NCBI GenBank assembly: GCA_964629575.1 | Contig: CAZVUM010000015.1 | Location: 10,074 to 74,073 of the forward strand | Reading direction: 5' to 3' | Source: JAYPWI01 sp964629575 | GTDB lineage: Bacteria; Actinomycetota; Acidimicrobiia; Acidimicrobiales; Poriferisodalaceae | Length of the DNA: 64,000 nt | Part shown: positions 9,146-18,348 of the stretch, one piece after another | How positions within the stretch are numbered: the stretch's first letter is position 1 | How the letters are laid out: every line of letters starts with the position of its first letter | Made by a program: the position numbers and the translations under genes | The notes under the pieces: generated by a model | Databases searched by the model: none | Seen by the model: the letters and a program-made list of their open reading frames with translations, nothing else | Told to the model about the DNA's origin: nothing

Positions 9146-9961
9146 TCAGGCCAGTTCTGCGAGCACCGCGTCGGCGAATTCGGGCCACGCGGAGGCCGCC
9201 CACGGGCCGAAGTCGTGATCGGTCAGAACGACTACACCGCACGAGACCACGGGATCGACCCAGAAGAACCCGCCAGACCGACCGAAGTGGCCAAAGGTCG
9301 CGGCCGAGTTCGTCTGACCGGTCCAGTGCGGGCTCTTGGACCCCCTCAGTTCGACACCGAGACCCCAACCGTTGGGAACGTGGAGACCGAAACCGGGGAG
9401 AACCCCGGCAATCTCGGGGAAGACAGGGCTCATCAGCTGAACGCGTGTCTCTCGAGCAACGAGCTGGGGATCTGGACGTCTCAGCTCGTCCACGACGGCG
9501 GCAATGTCCAACGCCGACGCAAACCCCCCAGAAGCCGGCGAACCCTCCAGGCGAGCCGAGCCCATGCCGAGCGGTTCGAAGACGGCCTCGCGGAGGTAGT
9601 CCTCGAACGCCATGTCCGCCCGGGCGGCGACCACATCGGAGGCGAGCTCGTATGCCGCGTTGGAGTAGATGCGACGGGTCCCCGGCTCGGTCAACAGACG
9701 TCGTTGCTCAGGGCTGAGGCCAGACGAGTGCGACAAGAGGTGGCGCAGCGAGCTTCCTGGCGGACCGCACGGCTCGTCGAGTGAGACGATTCCCTCCTCG
9801 GCCGCCACGAGAACCGCCAGCGCGACGAGCGGCTTGGTGACCGACGCCAGCCTCAGTGGACGCTCGATCGGTCCTTTCGTGGAGCGCTGACCGCTGCTGT
9901 CCACCACGACGGCAGCGACCGTCGTGGCGGGCCAGTCATCGAGTCGTCGCAGGGCGTCCAC
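9146..9961 (-). CDS. Serine beta-lactamase-fold hydrolase (beta-lactamase/DD-peptidase family)
   Basis: The 271-residue protein shows the penicillin-binding/class C beta-lactamase motifs: ASVTK (SxxK nucleophile, near residue 40), HLLSHSSGL, a YSN tyrosine motif near residue 100 and HFGRSGGF in place of the K-T/S-G strand. There is no signal peptide, so it is probably a cytoplasmic esterase or amidase of the family and not a secreted beta-lactamase. The family commonly runs to 350-400 residues, so this is a compact member. Its ATG at 9961 is 50 bp from the divergent chorismate synthase start. The substrate is unknown. Confidence 0.85.
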   Translation of the reverse strand: MDALRRLDDWPATTVAAVVVDSSGQRSTKGPIERPLRLASVTKPLVALAVLVAAEEGIVSLDEPCGPPGSSLRHLLSHSSGLSPEQRRLLTEPGTRRIYSNAAYELASDVVAARADMAFEDYLREAVFEPLGMGSARLEGSPASGGFASALDIAAVVDELRRPDPQLVARETRVQLMSPVFPEIAGVLPGFGLHVPNGWGLGVELRGSKSPHWTGQTNSAATFGHFGRSGGFFWVDPVVSCGVVVLTDHDFGPWAASAWPEFADAVLAELA

Positions 9962-10011
9962 GGCCCGAACGTAGTGGGTATGGCGCTGTATGGGCTCTAC
10001 CCTCGGTGGCG

Positions 10012-11097
10012 ATGGGCGGCAGCAGCTTTGGCGAGCGATTCCGGATCACCACCTTCGGTGAGTCACACGGCGGGGGCGTCGGCGTCATCGTCGATGGGTG
10101 CCCTGCGGGAATGAAGCTCGATGTCGCAGAGATCCAGGAAGAACTCAACCGCCGCCGCCCCGGTCAGAGCAGGTTGGTGACCCAGCGCCAGGAAGCCGAC
10201 GAGGTGGAGATCTACTCCGGCATCTTCGAAGGAACCACCCTGGGGTCCTCGATCGGCATGCTCGTCCACAACACCGATGCCCGCCCTGGCGCGTACGACA
10301 ACATGCGCGAGGTGTACCGGCCGAGCCATGCCGACTACACCACGGAGGCCAAGTTCGGGCTGCGCAACTGGCAAGGGGGCGGGCGCGCGTCGGCGCGCGA
10401 GACCATCGGCAGGGTCGCCGCAGGAGCTATCGCCCGCAAGGTCGTGGCCGAACTCCACGGAACCGAGGTGATCGCGTGGGTGAGCGCCGTCGCCGACATC
10501 GAAACGAACATCGATACGCATGCGGTCACCCGCGATCGGGTCGAGGCCGACCCCACCCGCTGCCCCAACCCCACCACGGCCGCGGCGATGACCGACGCGA
10601 TCGACCGAGCCCGGCGCGATGGCGACTCGCTCGGCGGGATCGTCACGTGCGTGGCGCGGGGCATGGAGCCCGGCCTCGGTGAGCCGGTGTTCGACAAGCT
10701 CGACGCCGACCTCGCCGGCGCGCTGATGTCGCTTCCCGCGGCAAAGGGCGTCGAGATCGGGTCCGGCTTCGCCGGAACGAAGATGACCGGGCGCCAACAC
10801 AACGATGCCTTCGTTCCCGGACCCGATGGGCGTCCCCGGACGGCGAGCAATCACAGCGGCGGCGTGCAGGGCGGAATCAGCAACGGCGAGGACCTCATCA
10901 TGCGCGTGGCGTTCAAGCCGACCGCAACGATCAGCTCACCGCAGGACACCGTCGACAGCGAGAACAACGCCACCGTCCTCGAAGCACGCGGCCGACACGA
11001 TCCGTGTGTACTTCCTCGTGCCGTACCGATGGTCGAGGCGATGGTCTGTCTTGTTCTCGCCGATCACGCGCTGCGCCAGCGCACTGCACGCCTCTGA
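10012..11097 (+). CDS. aroC: Chorismate synthase
   Basis: The 361-residue product converts 5-enolpyruvylshikimate-3-phosphate to chorismate with reduced FMN, the last step of the shikimate pathway, in the cytoplasm. Signatures include GESHGGGVGVIVDGCPAG near the N-terminus, the RPGQSRLVTQRQE segment, the NWQGGGRASARET block around residue 122 and the FMN-site stretch QGGISNGEDLIMRVAFKPT. The chosen ATG gives MGGSSFGERFRITTFGESHG, the expected N-terminus, and the length matches bacterial AroC. No other aromatic amino acid gene sits beside it here. The reading frame is also open upstream of the ATG but that part is antisense to the neighbouring hydrolase gene. Confidence 0.97.
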   Translation: MGGSSFGERFRITTFGESHGGGVGVIVDGCPAGMKLDVAEIQEELNRRRPGQSRLVTQRQEADEVEIYSGIFEGTTLGSSIGMLVHNTDARPGAYDNMREVYRPSHADYTTEAKFGLRNWQGGGRASARETIGRVAAGAIARKVVAELHGTEVIAWVSAVADIETNIDTHAVTRDRVEADPTRCPNPTTAAAMTDAIDRARRDGDSLGGIVTCVARGMEPGLGEPVFDKLDADLAGALMSLPAAKGVEIGSGFAGTKMTGRQHNDAFVPGPDGRPRTASNHSGGVQGGISNGEDLIMRVAFKPTATISSPQDTVDSENNATVLEARGRHDPCVLPRAVPMVEAMVCLVLADHALRQRTARL

Positions 11098-11121
11098 GGA
11101 ATCGCGCGGCGCGACGCGGGA

Positions 11122-11973
11122 TCAGTCGTCGCGCTGTTCACGCAAGAAGCGCTGGAACTGCTCGGCGATGTCGTCGCCGGTCGGAAGGTCGTCCTCGACA
11201 GCCCGGTCGGCCTCCTCTTCGAGCTGACGCACATAGGCCACGACCTCGGGATCGTCGGCGACGGCTGAGCCGACCCGTTCCTCCCATTCGAGCACGCTCG
11301 AGTCGAGATCGCCGTAGCTGGTTCGCACACCGGTGACGTGCTCGAAACGCTGAAGCAGGGCGCGCGTGCCTTTGGGATTCGGCGGGCCGGCCACGTAGTG
11401 CGGAACGCCGACTCGAAGCGAGATCACCGGGAGATCGGCGCGATCGAATGCGTCGTGCAGCGTCCCGATGATGCCGGTCGGCCCCTGATAGCTGGGGCGG
11501 TCGAGCCCGAGCCGGCGGGCGAGCTCGGGACTGGCTGCGGACCCCTTGACCGAGGCGGGTCGGGAGTGCGGAATGCCTGCGACCATGGCGCCGAGAGTGA
11601 CCACCATCTCGCAGCCCGTGTCGGCGGCCAGCTCGATGACCGAGTCGCAGAAGGTGCGCCACCGCATTCGGGGCTCGATCCCCGCCAACAACACGAGGTC
11701 GTGGCCGGCGTCGTTCTCGATGGCGAAGCACTCCAGCGACGGCCAGCGGATCCTGCGATCGCCATCCGGCGCGATCTCCACGTGCGGACGGTTCTCCTGG
11801 AAGTCGAAGAACTCCTCGGGGTCGATGGCTGCGATACGCCGAGAGGGATGATGATCTCGCAACCACTGAATTGCCCCGGTTGCGCACTCCCCCGCGTCGA
11901 ACCAGCCCTCGAAGGCCACCACCATCAGTGGCCTGCTGAGGCTCGGCGACTCGTCCCAGACCACCTCGCTCAC
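11122..11973 (-). CDS. PAC2 family protein
   Basis: The 283-residue protein is a PAC2 (proteasome assembly chaperone 2-like) family member. The family signature is visible as VVAFEGWFDAGECATGAI near the start, then LVLLAGIEPRMRW, VTLGAMVAGIPHSRP, and GPTGIIGTLHDAF followed by SLRVGVPHYV and NPKGTRALLQRF. Actinobacteria carry such proteins and they are linked by family knowledge to proteasome biology, although the bacterial role is not firm. A GTG start at 11973 is preferred over upstream codons because GGGAGGA precedes it at good spacing. The C-terminal 50 residues are acidic and probably helical. It is convergent with aroC, 24 bp apart. Confidence 0.88.
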   Translation of the reverse strand: MSEVVWDESPSLSRPLMVVAFEGWFDAGECATGAIQWLRDHHPSRRIAAIDPEEFFDFQENRPHVEIAPDGDRRIRWPSLECFAIENDAGHDLVLLAGIEPRMRWRTFCDSVIELAADTGCEMVVTLGAMVAGIPHSRPASVKGSAASPELARRLGLDRPSYQGPTGIIGTLHDAFDRADLPVISLRVGVPHYVAGPPNPKGTRALLQRFEHVTGVRTSYGDLDSSVLEWEERVGSAVADDPEVVAYVRQLEEEADRAVEDDLPTGDDIAEQFQRFLREQRDD

Positions 11974-12060
11974 TGCGCGTCCTCCCTCGAGCTCATCCAC
12001 ACACCCTGTCAGATCGCAGGCGGAACCGTGTGATCCCGGCCACGCCGGCACACCCTTCGC

Positions 12061-12978
12061 TCACTGCAACGCCTCCCGCACCTCGCCCAGCAGAGCCAGC
12101 GATTCGAGAGCGACGTCCTGGGGGACCGACATCTGCCGCACCGAGATGTCGGTGAACCCGACGTCGCGCCACTCAGCGAACCGTTCGGTGACCTCTTCGA
12201 CGGAGCCGATCGCCAGATTCTCCGGCGCGATTCCGCGGTATCCCCCTTCGAGGATCGGCATGGCCGCCTCGCGGGCCGCGTCGGACGTCGCGGCCACGAT
12301 CGCATCTTGTCGAAGGACCAGCTTCGGTTCGCCTGCGGTGCCCCCGTTGCGCTGCGCCGCCCCGTGGTGTTCGCGGTAGCGCGCCGCCAACTCGCGGCCG
12401 GCGTCGAACGAGAGGCCGGGGCTCGCGTACCAGGCTGCGCCGCAACGAGCGGCGCGAGCCAGGCCGACATCGGCGCCCGTACCGAACCACCACTCGACCC
12501 GCTCGGCGGGGCGGGGCGCGATCTGCGCGTCGACGATCCCGAAGCGTTCGGAGCTCACGGTCTCACCGACGAGAAGGGCGTCGACAATCCGGAAGGTCTC
12601 CTCGAAGTCACCCACTCGCGTGTCCATCGTCTTGCCCATCGCGGCGAAGTCGGGCGCCCGGCTCCCGAGCCCCGTCTGCACGATGAACGGCCCGCTGTGG
12701 ATGCTCGCGAGGGTGCCGATCTGTTCGGCGAGCAGCACCGGATTCCACAACGGGAGAAGGAAGAGGGCACCAGCGGGCCGCTCCTCCCACTCGGCGAGGA
12801 GGCGTCCGAGAATCGGAACGTTCTGGTAGTAAGGCACAGCGCTGGAGTGATGGTCACCGACGCCCAGATGGTCCAGGCCCGCCTGGTGCGCCGCACGAGC
12901 TCGTTCGATCATGAACCGAGCGCCGTCCCTGTGGTCGTCCACCCGGTGGGTGCTGCTGAGAGAGACACCGATCCTCAT
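12061..12978 (-). CDS. LLM class flavin-dependent oxidoreductase (luciferase-like)
   Basis: This 305-residue protein is a bacterial luciferase-like monooxygenase of the F420- or FMN-dependent LLM class. It starts with the beta-strand MRIGVSLSSTH, has LGVGDHHSS (loop equivalent to the flavin contact), LLPLWNPVLLAEQIGTL and a phosphate-binding region GSVEEVTERFAEW close to the C-terminus, all typical of the TIM-barrel family. The ATG at 12978 is chosen because it begins exactly at the first strand; upstream codons fall in the hairpin terminator region. Cytoplasmic. The substrate cannot be deduced, and the choice between F420 and FMN is open, though F420 use is frequent in actinomycetes. Confidence 0.85.
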   Translation of the reverse strand: MRIGVSLSSTHRVDDHRDGARFMIERARAAHQAGLDHLGVGDHHSSAVPYYQNVPILGRLLAEWEERPAGALFLLPLWNPVLLAEQIGTLASIHSGPFIVQTGLGSRAPDFAAMGKTMDTRVGDFEETFRIVDALLVGETVSSERFGIVDAQIAPRPAERVEWWFGTGADVGLARAARCGAAWYASPGLSFDAGRELAARYREHHGAAQRNGGTAGEPKLVLRQDAIVAATSDAAREAAMPILEGGYRGIAPENLAIGSVEEVTERFAEWRDVGFTDISVRQMSVPQDVALESLALLGEVREALQ

Positions 12979-13010
12979 GACCGCACGGTACCCCCGCCAC
13001 GAACGACAGA

Positions 13011-13040
13011 GGCCGGGCACCCCGTGGAGGGTGCCCGGCC
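13011..13040 (-). terminator. Hairpin terminator after the beta-propeller lipoprotein gene
   Basis: A perfect 12-bp stem (GGCCGGGCACCC and its complement) closes a six-base loop, CGTGGA. It lies 35 bp past the stop of the minus-strand lipoprotein gene and before the luciferase-like gene. Minus-strand sequence after the stem is moderately T-rich (TCTGTCGTTC). The stem has no strict U-tract, as is common in actinomycetes. Confidence 0.75.
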
Positions 13041-13074
13041 AGCCCGTCGGCTGATGGTTGCGAGAAGGACGAGA

Positions 13075-15213
13075 TCAGCCGACGGCGAATGGAACGAACA
13101 CGCCCCGCTCCAGTGAGCCGAGGTCGGTGCCGAGAAGGCCACGATCCGACAGCGTGTAGAGCGTGTCGCCGACCACGACCGAGCGGCGGATCTGGGCCTG
13201 GTAGTCGTATTCGAACCAGCACTCGCTCTGGGTGATCTCTTCGCCGTCTTCGGCGAGCTCGATCCACTCCTCACAGAACTCGCGGGGCTCACCGTCGGTG
13301 TGGCTGATGCGGGCCCTCTCGTTCACCGAATCCTCGGTGACCTCGAGTGCAACGGCTCCGAAGAATGGCTCCTGCTCGCCCTCGCGGCCCCACTGGTAGA
13401 CGTTGACGGGGAGCACGACGAGGTCCTCGGGAGCCCAGTGCAGGAACGCCCGTGCGTTGAACTCCGCTTCGGTCCAGCCGCCGGGGAGTGTCCACTGGGC
13501 GATCCGGGTGGGATCGCTCAGGTCGGAGATGTCGAACAGCGACACCTGCGTGCCCTGTGTCCGACCCTGCTCATCGGCGTCTTGACCCACGCCGAGGACG
13601 AGGTCGTTGCCCAGGGGATGGAGGTAGGCGGAGTAGCCGAGGATCTTGAGCTCGCCCAGAACCGTCGGGTTGGTCGGATCGCTCAGGTCGATCGTGTACA
13701 GCGGGTCGGTCTGGCGGAAGGTCACGACCGTGGCGATGTCGCCCAGGTAGCGGACTGCGAAGATCCGCTCGCCACGCCCGAGATCACCGACCTGGCCCAC
13801 CTGCACCAGCTCGCCGTCTTGCTGTTCGAGGACGCTGACAAAGCTCACGCTCCCGTCACCTCGGCCCCATTGGTCGAAGTCGGTGGTGGCGATGCGGAGG
13901 TACCCGTTGTGTTCGGAGAGCGAGAACTGATTGAGCACCGAGCCGATGACCTCACCGGACGCCACGTAGTCGGTGCGGGTCGGGTCGCTGATGTCGAACT
14001 TGTGCACTGCGGTGGTCACCGGCGGCAGGTCGTCGACGGAATCGTCTGCGAACGCCTCCTCCATCACCCGCCAGTCGACCCAGCGAGTGGTTCCGACATA
14101 CAGGCTTTCGGCCGAGGCGTACACGGTCTGGCCGTCGGCGAGCACCGACGTGGCGTCGATGGCGCCGGCGAGACCGTCACCGCTGAGGTCCAGAGTGACG
14201 ACATTCAGCATCGAAAGGCCGCTGAAATCGGTCGGGTGGTAGGCCCTGTCGCACTCCACGAGGCGACCCTCCCTCACCACACGGCCCTGGTCGTCCTCGA
14301 GGATGTAGTAGGGCAGCCAGTTGTCTGCGGTCGTGGAGCGAATCAGCTCCTCGTTGGCTTCCTGCGCTGTGCGCTCGGCCCGGAGACCGCCGCCCTCTGG
14401 GTAGTTCCACTGGATTCCCGTCGGCTGGCTCTGCACCACGATCCGCGCCACACCACCGACGAGTCGAGCGCTCAGGTACCACCCGTCGAGGTGCAGCTTC
14501 TGCACCACTTCAGGCCGGGAGCCGTCGCTGATGTCGATCTCCACCAGAACCGACGTCGGCGTGTAGAACCCCGGACCGAAGCGGGGCGAGGAGCTCGCGG
14601 GCCCGAAGGTGCTGTCGCCGTGAGCGAGAAGCAGAACCCGGTCCCCCACCAGGAACATGTCCTCGGCCCAGATGCCGTCCACGAACGTCGAACCGAGGAG
14701 CACCGGCTCGGACCCGGTCACGTCGACGACGTAGAGGTTGCCCTGGGCCAAGGCGACGATCCGGCGACCGTCCGTCTTGACCAGGTCCGGTTCGTCGACG
14801 CCCACCTCCTGGACGTTGGTGGTGCTGAAGTCGACCCCTGCCTCGCCGCCAGCAGCCTGCGGAACCGCGGCGGTCGCCCGTGCTGCGCCGTCCGAGGCGG
14901 AGTCGTCCATCACGGCGCTCTCCAAGGCGTCTTGCGAAAGGCCTCCGTCCTCGGCGATTCCGAAGAAGCCGCCCCCGTCGAGGCCCCAGGGGCCCACCAT
15001 CTCGAGCGCTCGGTCCTGCATGTGGGTGAGGAAGTCGGTGCAGGCGTCGAAGCGGGTCAGCGCGGACGCGAGGGTGATGTCGGTCCCTGGCCGGCCGAGC
15101 TCGATGGTGCGATCGTCCTGATCGTCGCGGGCGTCGGGGTCGGTGATCCCACCCCCCGAGCACGCTGCTCCGAGGATGATCAACGCCAGACAAGCGGTGA
15201 GGATCTTCTTCAT
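13075..15213 (-). CDS. Beta-propeller domain lipoprotein
   Basis: The 712-residue product starts with a lipoprotein signal (lipobox LGAAC, Cys18) and is therefore likely anchored on the outer face of the membrane. The mature part matches the 'beta propeller domain' family (PF09826): an N-terminal CTDFLTHM segment, SGTNVQE-like motif FSTTNVQEVGVDEPDLVKTDG near residue 150 and many blade-like strands such as VSLFDISDLSDPTRIAQWTLPG. These proteins have been seen in many bacteria and archaea; their role is unknown. The ATG is supported by GGAGG eight bases upstream. A strong hairpin follows the stop, so it is probably a single-gene unit. Confidence 0.88.
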   Translation of the reverse strand: MKKILTACLALIILGAACSGGGITDPDARDDQDDRTIELGRPGTDITLASALTRFDACTDFLTHMQDRALEMVGPWGLDGGGFFGIAEDGGLSQDALESAVMDDSASDGAARATAAVPQAAGGEAGVDFSTTNVQEVGVDEPDLVKTDGRRIVALAQGNLYVVDVTGSEPVLLGSTFVDGIWAEDMFLVGDRVLLLAHGDSTFGPASSSPRFGPGFYTPTSVLVEIDISDGSRPEVVQKLHLDGWYLSARLVGGVARIVVQSQPTGIQWNYPEGGGLRAERTAQEANEELIRSTTADNWLPYYILEDDQGRVVREGRLVECDRAYHPTDFSGLSMLNVVTLDLSGDGLAGAIDATSVLADGQTVYASAESLYVGTTRWVDWRVMEEAFADDSVDDLPPVTTAVHKFDISDPTRTDYVASGEVIGSVLNQFSLSEHNGYLRIATTDFDQWGRGDGSVSFVSVLEQQDGELVQVGQVGDLGRGERIFAVRYLGDIATVVTFRQTDPLYTIDLSDPTNPTVLGELKILGYSAYLHPLGNDLVLGVGQDADEQGRTQGTQVSLFDISDLSDPTRIAQWTLPGGWTEAEFNARAFLHWAPEDLVVLPVNVYQWGREGEQEPFFGAVALEVTEDSVNERARISHTDGEPREFCEEWIELAEDGEEITQSECWFEYDYQAQIRRSVVVGDTLYTLSDRGLLGTDLGSLERGVFVPFAVG

Positions 15214-15261
15214 GTGGGGAACCTCCGAGTGGGTCGTCTGGGAATGAGACGACGTCACCGA

Positions 15262-15783
15262 TCAGCGTGGTTCCACTCCGAGGTTACGAAACCATGACAG
15301 GTGACACGGCGAGGTCGGTTTGACCGCGCCGCCATACCAGTCGACCGCACGCTCCTCGAGTCGACAGCCTTCTCCCCGAAGGTGAGCGTCCAGCTGATCG
15401 AGATCCCATACGGCGATCGGAGTCGTCGACACCGTGTCACCCACGAACTCGATGCGAGTGGCTCGATCGCCATCACCCACGACGAGGCTCACTCGTTCGT
15501 GCTCCACCTCGACGGGAATCGGCTCCGGCCCGCTGGGCATCAGCGACGCTTCGACGAGCACGAGCCCTCCATGGCGAACGCCTCCGGCGAGGTGAGGCCG
15601 CGGTGCGACCGAGGCGGAATCGCGGAGCCACAGAGCCGCATCGACATCGGTGACCGAACCACCGACTTCCACGGTCAGCCCGGCCGATTGGAGCCGTTCG
15701 AACAGCTGAACGTCGGCACCCCGGACGTACACGCGCTCGAGCCCGCGAGAGACGCACCACTCCACGACAGCTGCGTCGGACAC
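15262..15783 (-). CDS. Conserved-looking hypothetical protein, about 173 residues
   Basis: A GTG start at 15783 gives VSDAAVVEWCVSRGLERVYVRG and ends in a CHLSWFRNLGVEPR tail. The protein looks globular alpha/beta, with alternating strands (GLVLVEASLMPSG, RVSLVVGDGDRATRIEFVGD). No signal peptide or membrane segment is visible and I do not recognise a family. An upstream extension on the same frame would be antisense to the lipoprotein gene at 15836, so the internal GTG is preferred. It sits 48 bp before the beta-propeller gene on the same strand and could be its upstream operon partner. Confidence 0.55.
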   Translation of the reverse strand: MSDAAVVEWCVSRGLERVYVRGADVQLFERLQSAGLTVEVGGSVTDVDAALWLRDSASVAPRPHLAGGVRHGGLVLVEASLMPSGPEPIPVEVEHERVSLVVGDGDRATRIEFVGDTVSTTPIAVWDLDQLDAHLRGEGCRLEERAVDWYGGAVKPTSPCHLSWFRNLGVEPR

Positions 15784-15835
15784 CAGCCCACAGTACCGGC
15801 GTAAACCCGGGGCCCTCCGGGTCGACCGGATCGGG

Positions 15836-17263
15836 ATGGCGAGGATCGCGCGCGCCCTGTGGAGCTTCACGGCGAGCGCCGTCGCCCTCGCCGCGTGCTC
15901 CATCACCGAACCGCTGACGGCGCCGCCGACGACGACCGAGCCACAACTCGGCGTCGACGGGTTGGCCCTCACCGACGGTTCGTCGGCGCTGCGAACCATC
16001 TCGTTCGACGAGTACACGGCTGCCCTCGACGACCTCGGCGCCTGCATGGTGGAGGCGGGAGGAGCGCTCACGGGCCGGATCCTCGACCCGGTGACCGGCC
16101 TGTACATCTACGACTACGACCCCGCGTACGAGCAGATCCATCAGGACTGCTACGCGACACACCTGGCGACGGTGGAGGATCTCTACCGAGCCGGGCCGCG
16201 AGACGACAGTGTCGTCGGTGACTTCGAAGAGGGACCGGCGGGCGTCCTCGGAGACCTGGCCGACGACAGTTGGGTCCGTCTGCTCGCCACGGTGCCAGAC
16301 GCCCCCGAGACGCGATTCAACCCTGTCGTTCTCATCGACCTCGCGAGGACGAGAACCGCCCACGACATCGCCCTTCCCGGCGCCGGCGCTTCTGATCAGG
16401 CCGTCGTCGACTACATGGCCGAGCTCACCAACCAGGCCGGGCTACTGCCGATCGGGCCAATGGCCTCGTTCGGGCGCCGAACCACACCGACCGCGATGCG
16501 GCTCGAGGTCGGCTTCGACAGCCGGACGTGGGATCAACTCATCGAGGCCGGCGCCGGCGACGCGATCCACCTCGCGGTGGTCGGACGCTTCGATCCCGCA
16601 TCGATCGACGAAGCGGTCGAGCGGGATCCCGTGTGGAGCGAGCTCCTCACGACGCTCAGCCACGACGCGCACACCATCTACGAATGGGGAGCCGATGGGG
16701 GCCTCGACCTCGAGCGCAGGACTCCTGTCCGTCCGATCGGCGAACACCGCAGGCTCGCCGTGTCCGGACGCCACCTGCTGTGGTCCCGCTTCACGGCGGT
16801 GGTGGAGGACGCACTCGACGCCATCGATGGCAATCGGCGAACGTTGGCCGATGTGCCCGAGCTCCGGCGCCTCGGAGAGTTCGCCGACGAGCAGGGACTC
16901 CTGTCCGGGCTGATGACGATGCGGCTCACCCCCTACATCGGATACGCAGACAACGGCCGCATCGAAAGTGTGCTCCTCGACCAGCCCGTCGCCCTGATGT
17001 TCGCCGATGGGGTGGACGAGAAAGGTCCGCACATGAGCGTGGTGCTCCTCTACGACTCCGCCGACAGCGCCGCCGACAACCTCGAACGCTTCGAGCTCCG
17101 AATCGCCGACACCGCTGCGACGACCGTCGCGGAGGAGACGTTCGTTCCGCTCGACGAGCCGCGGGAATACGAGATCGTGCAACTGGACGACATCGTCTAC
17201 GCACGTGTCTACAAGACACGCGACAGCCTCCCGCCGCCCCTGACGATCGTCCGCCTCGGGTGA
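15836..17263 (+). CDS. Secreted lipoprotein, unknown function
   Basis: The 475-residue protein starts with a short signal peptide and a lipobox ALAAC (Cys21), followed by a Thr/Pro-rich linker, so it should be lipid-anchored outside the membrane. The remainder has no family I recognise. It includes an acidic N-terminal helix region with FDEYTAALDDLGACMVEAG (a motif often seen in actinobacterial lipoproteins), then a mixed alpha/beta domain ending in REYEIVQLDDIVYARVYK. It is divergent from the hypothetical gene at 15262-15783 with a 52-bp shared upstream region. Transcription could continue into azlC, 50 bp downstream, but function gives no reason for this. Confidence 0.72.
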   Translation: MARIARALWSFTASAVALAACSITEPLTAPPTTTEPQLGVDGLALTDGSSALRTISFDEYTAALDDLGACMVEAGGALTGRILDPVTGLYIYDYDPAYEQIHQDCYATHLATVEDLYRAGPRDDSVVGDFEEGPAGVLGDLADDSWVRLLATVPDAPETRFNPVVLIDLARTRTAHDIALPGAGASDQAVVDYMAELTNQAGLLPIGPMASFGRRTTPTAMRLEVGFDSRTWDQLIEAGAGDAIHLAVVGRFDPASIDEAVERDPVWSELLTTLSHDAHTIYEWGADGGLDLERRTPVRPIGEHRRLAVSGRHLLWSRFTAVVEDALDAIDGNRRTLADVPELRRLGEFADEQGLLSGLMTMRLTPYIGYADNGRIESVLLDQPVALMFADGVDEKGPHMSVVLLYDSADSAADNLERFELRIADTAATTVAEETFVPLDEPREYEIVQLDDIVYARVYKTRDSLPPPLTIVRLG

Positions 17264-17313
17264 GGCGGCGGGAGCGTTGGCCGGGCGGACCCACGCCCTG
17301 ACAAGCTCAGCGA

Positions 17314-18015
17314 GTGCGTCACGTGCCAGAGGGGACCCAGCTCACACGGGGCGAAGCCTGGACCATCGCCTTCACCTATTTCACGGTCGCGATCACGGTT
17401 TCGGTGGTGCACTCCACCGCGGGAACCGAACCGTGGGTGATCGTCGGTGCCACCTTGATCGTCAACTCGGCCACCGCGACCTTGGCGTTCGCAGCGGTCC
17501 AGGCGTCGGGCGGCACCGCGGTGGCCGGCGTGGCCTCGGGATGGCTCGTGTCGACCCGCTTCGGCGTGATGGCAGCCGCCCTCGGCCCACGGCTCTGGCC
17601 CCAGCGGTGGAAGAGAGCCCTCGCCGCATTCGGTGCGTTCGACCCCAACGTGGCGCTGGCGATGCGAGAAGAGGACGACTCCGACGCGACGCGTGTGTAC
17701 GTCGCGATGTCGCTGTGGCTCGTGCTGCCCTGGTGGGTCGGGGCCATCGTCGGCGTGATCCTGGGCGAACAGCTCGGCGATCCCCAAGCGCTCGGCCTCG
17801 ACTCGATGTTCCCCACCCTCTTCGTCGCGATCATCTGGCCGCAGCTGACCAGCAAGACCGCTGTTTCGATCACCCTCACCGGCATCGTGATCGCGCTGGC
17901 GCTCGTCGAACCGACACCTGGCGGAGTACCCGTCCTCCTCGCTGCGGTCGCCGCGCTCCTGGCGTTGATCGAACCGCGGCGGGCGACGTCGGACGAGGAG
18001 CCCCACGGATGCTGA
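17314..18015 (+). CDS. azlC: AzlC family branched-chain amino acid exporter, large subunit
   Basis: This 233-residue integral membrane protein has the AzlC pattern of about seven transmembrane segments. The N-terminal half has IVGATLIVNSATATLAFAAVQASGG, the position where the family usually has N/R-LxxY-A motifs, so this member is divergent. Together with AzlD it exports leucine, isoleucine and valine, or analogues, by proton antiport; that is family knowledge. Its stop overlaps the azlD start by seven bases, which supports translational coupling. GTG at 17314 is used; a second GTG nine bases later is possible. Confidence 0.75.
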   Translation: MRHVPEGTQLTRGEAWTIAFTYFTVAITVSVVHSTAGTEPWVIVGATLIVNSATATLAFAAVQASGGTAVAGVASGWLVSTRFGVMAAALGPRLWPQRWKRALAAFGAFDPNVALAMREEDDSDATRVYVAMSLWLVLPWWVGAIVGVILGEQLGDPQALGLDSMFPTLFVAIIWPQLTSKTAVSITLTGIVIALALVEPTPGGVPVLLAAVAALLALIEPRRATSDEEPHGC

Positions 18016-18314
18016 CGTGGGGAGTTGTGTTCGCCATCGCGCTCGGGGTGTACGGCCAGAGAGCACTGGGCATGGCGGTCGTCGATCCCGATCGATTGAC
18101 GGACCGCTGGCGCAGCGTGTTGGGGTTCATGCCGCTCGCCATCCTCAGCGCCGTCGCCGCACTGCAGACGTTCAGCCGGGGCGGCGAGCTCACCGCCGAC
18201 GCGCGCGTCTTCGGAGTCGGCGCAGCGATCGTGTGTGCGTCGCGGCGCATGCCGATGTTCGTCACCGTGCTCGTCGGCGCCGCGGCCACCGCGGCGGCCA
18301 GGGCTCTGGCCTGA
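18009..18314 (+). CDS. azlD: AzlD family branched-chain amino acid transport protein, small subunit
   Basis: The 101-residue protein has three to four hydrophobic segments. The LTDRWRSVLGFMPLAILSAVAAL block is typical of AzlD, where the family has 'R...L.yvP.avl.ai', and a terminal MFVTVLVGAAATAAARAL helix follows. Its ATG lies inside the end of azlC (seven-base overlap). AzlC and AzlD form the two-subunit exporter in the cytoplasmic membrane. The next gene starts 35 bp later and belongs to a different pathway. Confidence 0.8.
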   Translation: MLTWGVVFAIALGVYGQRALGMAVVDPDRLTDRWRSVLGFMPLAILSAVAALQTFSRGGELTADARVFGVGAAIVCASRRMPMFVTVLVGAAATAAARALA

Positions 18315-18348
18315 CTACCGTTGCCGCAGCCGACCGCTGGAGGGTTCC

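Noticed and set aside
13300..15297. 665-residue plus-strand frame opposite the beta-propeller lipoprotein
   Set aside because: Antisense shadow: the minus strand has a signal peptide, ribosome site and a downstream terminator, while the plus frame has none.
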